DNA from: Salibaculum griseiflavum
Lineage (GTDB): Bacteria > Pseudomonadota > Alphaproteobacteria > Rhodobacterales > Rhodobacteraceae
Reading direction: 5' to 3'
Length of the DNA: 64,000 nucleotides
Assembly: GCF_003129565.1 (NCBI RefSeq)
Contig: NZ_QETF01000004.1
Coordinates: forward strand, 1 to 64,000
The notes under the pieces were generated by a model. The model had not been told where the DNA came from and searched no databases. It worked only from the letters and a program-made list of their open reading frames with translations. Positions 61,844 to 64,000 of this stretch are shown one piece after another; within the stretch, counting starts at the first letter, position 1, and each line of letters begins with the position of its first letter. Position numbers and translations under genes: made by a program.

Positions 61844-62679
61844 TCGGCGTCTTTCGCGGTCAGCCCGTGTTGCGTTTCGATCCGACCGGTCGAGCGGGTC
61901 TCGTCGATGATGGCCATGTTGGCGGCGCGTATCTCGGCGCTCTTGTAGCCGCGCGGGTGGTCGAGATGCAGGCAGAGCGTGGAATAACGGATCACTTTCG
62001 GCGCAATCCCTGCATGTTCCAGCCGATAGCCGAATTCACGGTCGCCGCCGCCATAGCGGATGCGCGCATCGAAGCCCCGCACGCGCAGGGCATCCGTGCG
62101 CCAGCACGAGGAATTGTTGCCGTTGAAGGTCTTCTTGGCGGGGGAGAGCCTGTCGAGCAAAGCGTTGATCCGCCATGCCATCCCCAGGACCTTGAGCCAT
62201 TTGAGGCTGAACCCCAGCCCGTGTGCACGCAGCCATCCCAGCCGGAACGCCGCCCCGGTGCGGATCGCGTCGAGCGTGATCGCCCGACTTGTCGCCATGG
62301 GCAGACGGAAATATCCGCCCGACAGGAACCGGCCCGGCGCGGCCAGCCGGGCATGGGTGGCCACAAGATCGGGATGCGGGATGCAATCGCCATCGGTAAA
62401 GATCAGGTAGTCGCCCCTGGCCGCTGCGATGGCAGCATTGACGATCTCCCATTTGCGGAACCCGTCATCCTCGTGCCGGACATGGGTCAGTCGAAAGCGG
62501 CCGCTGTCCTGGCCCAGCCCTGTGAAGCGGTCGATCAGCTGCGCGGTCTCCGGGCCGGAGCCGTCATCGGCGATGACGATCTCGAACGGGGCGGCATTCT
62601 GGCAGGCATAGCCCGTCAGGACCTTTTCAAGCCAGTCCGGCGAATTGTAAGTCGAGATGATGACGGAGATTTCGGGCAT
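61837..62679 (-). CDS. GT2-family glycosyltransferase
   Basis: A 280-residue GT-A fold transferase. Nucleotide-sugar motifs ISVIISTYNSPDWLEKVL (4-21), IADDGSGPETA (35-45) and the DxD FTDGDCIPHP (about 93-102); a C-terminal base-type residue is likely in GGGDREFGYRL (about 220-230). It resembles the chondroitin/N-glycan GT2 group with WGGEDxE replaced by GGGDRE. No membrane segment. Part of the leftward glycan cluster. Confidence 0.88.
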   Translation of the reverse strand: MPEISVIISTYNSPDWLEKVLTGYACQNAAPFEIVIADDGSGPETAQLIDRFTGLGQDSGRFRLTHVRHEDDGFRKWEIVNAAIAAARGDYLIFTDGDCIPHPDLVATHARLAAPGRFLSGGYFRLPMATSRAITLDAIRTGAAFRLGWLRAHGLGFSLKWLKVLGMAWRINALLDRLSPAKKTFNGNNSSCWRTDALRVRGFDARIRYGGGDREFGYRLEHAGIAPKVIRYSTLCLHLDHPRGYKSAEIRAANMAIIDETRSTGRIETQHGLTAKDAEC

Positions 62680-62726
62680 GGCCTGTCACGCGGGCATCTG
62701 GGTTGCACCCCGCCTTGTGCCGGTTT

Positions 62727-63569
62727 CTACAGCCAAACGCCATAGGTCTCCTGGAAATAGCGCACGGCAGCGGCGTCGGCCTGCCGACGGTTGTGCCCTT
62801 CGATGACCGAATGCAGAAGTGGCGTCGCACTGTCGGCCTCGGTCAGGCGCGGTTGCAATTCCGCCGGGGCTGCAATCGCCCAGATCGGCACCCCGCGACG
62901 GGCCATGTGGCCCGACAACATGTAGTCATCGACCGCCCAGATCACCGGCGGGATGTCGAAGCAAAGGTCATCGAACCAATCGGGATCGACGCAGACACCG
63001 CAGACCCCGGCGAAATGGTCGACCCGACCGGCCTTGCGATAATACTGGCGCTTGGGCTTGTCTCCCAGCGTCGCACGGAATGGTCGAGTGGACTTCTGCA
63101 CCAGCCGCTGGGCCTGGTAGCGCAGGTTGCGCCGCTTCGGAATCGTGACCGCGTCGGGCAGCCCCCAGGTTTCACGCGGCGGAGCAAAGCCGAGGCTGTC
63201 GATCCGCGCGCCGCGCAGGCAGACGGCCTTGTCAGGATGATCGCGTGCCGCTTCGATCAGGGCCGCCGCCCAACCTTGCGGGTAGTCCTGGTCGTCGTCG
63301 CAGAACAGAATACGCCGACCGCTGCCGCGCAGGTCACGCGCGCTGAACAAAACCTTGCTGGCCGGGCCGAGATCGGTCTCGGGCCGGATCAACTTGATCC
63401 CTTCGGGCAGTTTCGGCGCGCGTCCATCGTAGTCGGGAAACCGGCGATAATGGTGTGGCACGTGCAGGCGGATTTCCTCGATATCACCGCGCTGGGCCAA
63501 CAGGCTTTCCAGCGTCGGTCCGATCTTGTCGAAGCGGGTGGGAATGGTGGACAGGGAAATGACGGTCAT
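62727..63569 (-). CDS. putative glycosyltransferase
   Basis: A 280-residue protein that begins VISLSTIPTRFDKIGPTLESLL, then shows ILFCDDDQDYPQGWAAAL with a metal-type DDD (about 88-92), and ends with a conserved DDYMLSGHMARRGVPIW. The pattern matches a family of glycosyltransferase-like proteins in alphaproteobacterial glycan clusters; no characterised member can be named. It is separated from the GT2 gene by 47 bases. Confidence 0.7.
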   Translation of the reverse strand: MTVISLSTIPTRFDKIGPTLESLLAQRGDIEEIRLHVPHHYRRFPDYDGRAPKLPEGIKLIRPETDLGPASKVLFSARDLRGSGRRILFCDDDQDYPQGWAAALIEAARDHPDKAVCLRGARIDSLGFAPPRETWGLPDAVTIPKRRNLRYQAQRLVQKSTRPFRATLGDKPKRQYYRKAGRVDHFAGVCGVCVDPDWFDDLCFDIPPVIWAVDDYMLSGHMARRGVPIWAIAAPAELQPRLTEADSATPLLHSVIEGHNRRQADAAAVRYFQETYGVWL

Positions 63570-63673
63570 CGGTCAAAAGTCTGGGACGTCTCGAAAATCA
63601 TGGCACACGGGCATCTTGGGCTGACGCCTACCCGGTGCGCAGCCGGTTGCCAAGGCGATGCACCCGGCCTGCG

Positions 63674-64000
63674 TCAAAGTTCGGCGATAAAGGCGTAATC
63701 CTCGGCATAAAGCCGCCGGATCAGGCGCATGTCGTCTGCCGAGATATCCTGTGCCGCACGGGCGCTGGCGCCTGTCCTGTCGACCGGAGACGTGGCGGGC
63801 GCGGCGGCGCTGCCGAATATGCGTTCCATCACATGCGGCAAGTCGGTTTCGATCCGCTCCACCCGGCCGACAAAGTCGAACGCCCGCCCGCCATCGACCA
63901 GCATCAGCGTCTGCGGGCACCAATGCAGATCCTTGTCCAGCAACCCCGCGTCCAGGCGCCGCAGGAAGTCCGAAAACGCGATTGGTCTACCGGGTGCCTT
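63674..64000 (-). CDS. C-terminal part of a sulfotransferase (family 2), cut by window edge
   Basis: The minus-strand frame is open from the window end to TGA at 63674, giving the last 108 residues. The pattern FSDFLRRLDAG--DKDLHWCPQTLML, then FDFVGRVERIETDLPHVMERI and LYAEDYAFIAEL at the end, is that of carbohydrate sulfotransferases of the sulfotransfer_2 group (D/H-H--PQ, F--GR-E---D). The PAPS-binding N-terminus lies outside. It implies that the surface glycan made here may be sulfated. Confidence 0.7.
   Translation of the reverse strand, partial: KAPGRPIAFSDFLRRLDAGLLDKDLHWCPQTLMLVDGGRAFDFVGRVERIETDLPHVMERIFGSAAAPATSPVDRTGASARAAQDISADDMRLIRRLYAEDYAFIAEL

Overview
The window reads as a stretch of chromosome from a Rhodobacterales (Roseobacter/Paracoccaceae-type) alphaproteobacterium. 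The evidence is uniformly high GC, class I lysyl-tRNA synthetase, a CryB/PhrB-type iron-sulfur photolyase, an SseB-family protein, mreBCD-mrdA-rodA followed by ghrA, and surface-polysaccharide genes of the kind found in that order. No plasmid or phage core is visible except a small integrated remnant at the left end. The assignment is from gene content and protein style only.

Left end (1-3.2 kb): accessory DNA of visibly lower GC. It holds the tail of an unidentified gene, a small lipoprotein, and a leftward primase/helicase plus HNH endonuclease pair. The pair is bracketed by a 380/381-bp inverted repeat whose outer ends are the last 17 bases of an intact tRNA-Gln(TTG). Next (3.3-7.8 kb) come a BON-MscS channel and a leftward capsule/Kdo group (KpsT-like ATPase, KpsE-like inner-membrane protein, kdsA). 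From 8 to 15.5 kb there is an SseB-family gene, ghrA and the leftward cell-shape operon mreB-mreC-mreD-mrdA-rodA. leuA (16.2-17.8 kb) has a 5' leader with a leucine-rich 19-codon leader peptide and a strong hairpin. The leader also has an 8-base complementarity between the leader Leu/Ser codons and the leuA ribosome-binding region.

The middle (18-47 kb) is mostly housekeeping: histidine phosphatase, SDR plus iron-sulfur photolyase, a periplasmic 18-repeat MORN protein, nadE, an Fe(II)/2OG oxygenase, wrbA, a PfkB-family kinase, a Tat-exported metallo-beta-lactamase-fold protein, gltX, an FtsX-type ABC exporter divergent from an arylesterase, two cold-shock genes around trxC, ettA, a GGDEF-EAL protein divergent from nadD, dacB, a TerB-like gene, lysK and a large right-handed beta-helix protein.

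From 47.6 to 60.1 kb lies a galactoside catabolic island. A leftward ATPase and IclR regulator face a rightward operon of binding protein, two permeases, GH4 alpha-galactosidase-like enzyme, IlvD/Edd dehydratase, SDR, dgoK, dgoA and GH42 beta-galactosidase. Together these describe uptake of an alpha/beta-galactoside, hydrolysis, and a DeLey-Doudoroff-type route to pyruvate and glyceraldehyde-3-phosphate. Two tandem half-palindromic operators sit on the likely start site of the operon. The right end (60.2-64 kb) is a surface-glycan cluster: a GT25-type transferase, three other glycosyltransferases and the C-terminus of a sulfotransferase.

The strongest candidate for something under-described is the leuA leader. 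Its structure looks more like ribosome-stall control of translation initiation than classical transcription attenuation. Other points of interest are the inverted-repeat tRNA-Gln element and an SDR with Asn in place of the catalytic Lys inside the galactose operon.
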